From Magnetococcales bacterium (lineage in GTDB: Bacteria > Pseudomonadota > Magnetococcia > Magnetococcales > Magnetaquicoccaceae), in assembly GCA_011089965.1 (NCBI GenBank), contig JAANAU010000003.1, positions 1 to 64,000 on the forward strand: DNA of 64,000 nt, written 5' to 3'. The notes beneath the pieces were generated by a model. The model was given only the letters and a program-made list of their open reading frames with translations. It ran no database searches and was not told the origin of the DNA. Both the position numbers and the translations under genes were made by a program. This document shows, in pieces, positions 62,239 through 64,000 of the stretch. Position 1 is the stretch's first letter; every line of letters starts with the position of its first letter.

Positions 62239-64000
62239 TTATTGAACTTCCAACTCGTGCAGCTCTTCCTCCTCGACATAGCGCACCATTTTGGTGAGAT
62301 CCAGGATCAAAGCCACGCCACCATTTCCCAGGATGGTGGCACCCGAGAACTCTTCAGAGTGCTGGAAATTTTTGCCCAAGGTTTTGATCACGGTCTGGTG
62401 CTGTCCGACCACCTTGTCGACCACGAAACCGATCCGTTTCTCATCGACTTCGGAGATGACGATCTGTTCGATCTCCGGAGCATTCCCTTCGATCTCAAAG
62501 CGGTCGCGGATGCGGATGTAGGGGATGATATCGCCGCGCACGTTGATGACATGGCGTCCATGGGCTTTTTTCACATCGTCGCGGGAGAGTTCCACGCACT
62601 CTTCGACGGCGGCCAAGGGCAGGACGAAATATTCGTTTTCGACCATGACCAGCAATCCTTCGATGATTGCCAGGGTCAACGGCAGTTTGAGGGTGATGGT
62701 GGTCCCTTTGCCCAGGGTGCTGTTGACATCGATGGAGCCGCGCAGCCCTTCGATGGAGCGGCGTACCACGTCCATGCCCACGCCCCGGCCCGAGACATTG
62801 GTAATTTTGGCTGCTGTGGAGAAGCCGGCGGCAAAGATGAGTTGGAAGGCCTCTTTTTCCGACAGTTCATCATCAGCGGAGATGAGTCCTTTTTCGATCC
62901 CTTTGGCGCGCAATTTGTTGGCATCCAGTCCGGCACCATCGTCTTCCACACGGATCAGCACATTGGCACCCGAGTGAATGGCGGCCAGGGTGATTTTGCC
63001 GACCGGATTCTTGCCCCGTGCCCGTCGTACATCCGGGCCTTCGACCCCGTGATCGATGCTGTTGCGAATGATATGGACCAATGGATCGTTGAGCTGGTCG
63101 ATGACGGTTTTGTCCAGTTCAGTCTCTCCGCCTGAAGTGATCAGTTCGATCTCTTTGCCGAGTTCGGTGGAGAGGTCGCGGACCAGGCGTTTGAATTTGT
63201 TGAAGGTGGTATCAATCGTGAGCATGCGGATACTCATGGTATTGTCCCGCAGCTCGGCAGTGAGTCGTTCCACCTCTTCGGCGATCAATTGCAGGGTGTG
63301 GTCCCCGATAGTGCCAGCGGTTTGATTGAGGCGCGCCTGCATGGTGACCAGTTCGCCCACCAGATCGACCAGGCTGTCCAGTTTATCCGAGGGCACCCGG
63401 ACGCTGGTGGCAGTTTCGGCGGTTTTCTTTTTATCGTGTTTTTCCTGGATGACCTGTTGTTCGGTGAGAGCGGCCCGGACCTTGTCGGGTGAGACCACAC
63501 CGGCTTGCACCAGGCGATCTCCCAGGGGCATGAGTGCCCGTTCCAGTTCCGAGGCGTTCACGTCACCGCGTTCCAGGAGGATCTGTCCAAGTTTTTTGGA
63601 CTCTTCCCGATCCCGTATCACCTGGTCGCGATCCAGGAGGCGGATGTTCAGTTCGCATTCGTCTTCGACAAAGATGAAGACATCGCGGATGGCATTTTCA
63701 CCGATTTCGCTGGTCAGAAAGATCTCCCAGCCGGTATAGCAGACTTCAGGATCCAGGTCGTCGAAATCCGGGAGTTTTTCCGTATGGGCTACGATACGGC
63801 ACTCTCCGAGTTCGCGCAGTTCGTTGAGCAGCAGGAGGGGATTGGTGCCAGTGCCGAAAATGTCCTGGTTCGGGGTGAAACGAATGCGGAAAATATTGGG
63901 TTCTTTGGCGGCTGCCGTTTGGGCAGGTGCTTTGCTGCCGGTTGGGGCAGCGGGTGTGGTTGAGCCGCCTGCCGGTTTTTTGTCCGGGCTTAAGGAGCGC
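62239..64000 (-). CDS. cheA: chemotaxis histidine kinase CheA, C-terminal part
   Basis: The gene is open at the right edge; about 586 residues are visible. The right part is a domain with RIRFTPNQDIFGTGTNPLLL and NELRELGECRIVAHTEKLPD, as in CheA regulatory regions. Then come the dimerisation helices (SDKLDSLVDLVGELVTMQAR), the kinase N box (DPLVHIIRNSIDHGVE), G1/F/G2 boxes (VEDDGAGLDANKL, SGRGVGMDVVRR, GKGTTITLKLPL), and a CheW-like domain (EYFVLPLAAVEECVEL). The Hpt domain lies outside the window. It autophosphorylates and signals to CheY. Confidence 0.95.
   Translation of the reverse strand, partial: RSLSPDKKPAGGSTTPAAPTGSKAPAQTAAAKEPNIFRIRFTPNQDIFGTGTNPLLLLNELRELGECRIVAHTEKLPDFDDLDPEVCYTGWEIFLTSEIGENAIRDVFIFVEDECELNIRLLDRDQVIRDREESKKLGQILLERGDVNASELERALMPLGDRLVQAGVVSPDKVRAALTEQQVIQEKHDKKKTAETATSVRVPSDKLDSLVDLVGELVTMQARLNQTAGTIGDHTLQLIAEEVERLTAELRDNTMSIRMLTIDTTFNKFKRLVRDLSTELGKEIELITSGGETELDKTVIDQLNDPLVHIIRNSIDHGVEGPDVRRARGKNPVGKITLAAIHSGANVLIRVEDDGAGLDANKLRAKGIEKGLISADDELSEKEAFQLIFAAGFSTAAKITNVSGRGVGMDVVRRSIEGLRGSIDVNSTLGKGTTITLKLPLTLAIIEGLLVMVENEYFVLPLAAVEECVELSRDDVKKAHGRHVINVRGDIIPYIRIRDRFEIEGNAPEIEQIVISEVDEKRIGFVVDKVVGQHQTVIKTLGKNFQHSEEFSGATILGNGGVALILDLTKMVRYVEEEELHELEVQ

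Overview
The window looks like a chromosome segment of a free-living, motile, sulfur-metabolising proteobacterium. A magnetotactic coccus (Magnetococcales-like) or a similar sulfur oxidiser is my best guess. The reasons are a Qmo/Hdr-type sulfur-energy operon, a CuA heme-copper oxidase-superfamily operon, chemotaxis genes, Rpn/DUF4351 nucleases and a HpnK-like gene. No 16S gene is present, so the assignment is an inference.

Layout. (1) 1-9.9 kb is a mobile element. A phage-type recombination operon runs leftward (AlpA/Xis-like HTH, a 161-aa protein, a RecA/AAA_24-type ATPase, DUF669, a 130-aa protein, and a PD-(D/E)XK nuclease cut by the window edge). A PilZ-like gene follows, then an unrecognised four-gene cargo (XRE regulator, ImmA/IrrE metalloprotease, 411-aa and 312-aa proteins). 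It closes with a rightward large serine recombinase module (68-aa protein, DUF2924, recombinase, 139-aa protein). (2) 9.9-12 kb holds a YaiI/UPF0178 gene and then about 1.4 kb without a convincing gene, carrying tRNA-like fragments, tandem repeats and an intact tRNA-Ser(CGA). This looks like an old integration site. (3) 12-17 kb holds a divergent heme-copper-oxidase-like protein, a response regulator-PP2C phosphatase and a NACHT-type STAND NTPase. (4) 17-22 kb is a qmoA-qmoB-hdrC-hdrB operon with a strong terminator. (5) 22-30 kb holds an M16C protease, a HpnK-like deacetylase, a GT2 glycosyltransferase, a YfhO-like membrane protein, and an MFS transporter read from the other strand. (6) 29-35 kb is a tightly overlapping leftward operon (oxidase-I/NnrS-like membrane protein, ABC ATPase, ABC permease, ChrA, MFS). 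Divergent from it, 35-39.5 kb holds a CuA oxidase-superfamily operon (small subunit, II, I, ctaB, SCO) behind a well-placed FNR/Dnr-type box. Subunit I lacks the usual active-site tyrosine, so nitric oxide reduction is possible. (7) 39.6-45 kb holds a family-4-like uracil-DNA glycosylase, a Cache-HAMP-MCP-CZB chemoreceptor, methionine aminopeptidase and a two-PDZ protein. (8) 45-50 kb is a repeat-rich accessory patch: two Rpn/DUF4351 nucleases, a secreted cadherin-like/FGE-fold protein and two pairs of duplicated intergenic sequences. (9) 50-59 kb is housekeeping: carA, carB, greA, rlmE, guaB, guaA. (10) 59-64 kb is a leftward chemotaxis operon: cheA (cut by the right edge), a large receptor without a signalling hairpin, and cheW.

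The most interesting signal is in region 8. The 3' end of the FGE-fold gene is duplicated 3.5 kb away with nearly identical flanks. Within the core, 13 of 14 differences fall in codon positions 1 or 2 and all 13 change the amino acid. That is the footprint of diversity-generating retroelement variable repeats, here without a reverse transcriptase or template in the window. Next are the XRE-ImmA-411aa-312aa cargo, the tyrosine-less CuA oxidase/NO reductase, and the NACHT NTPase.
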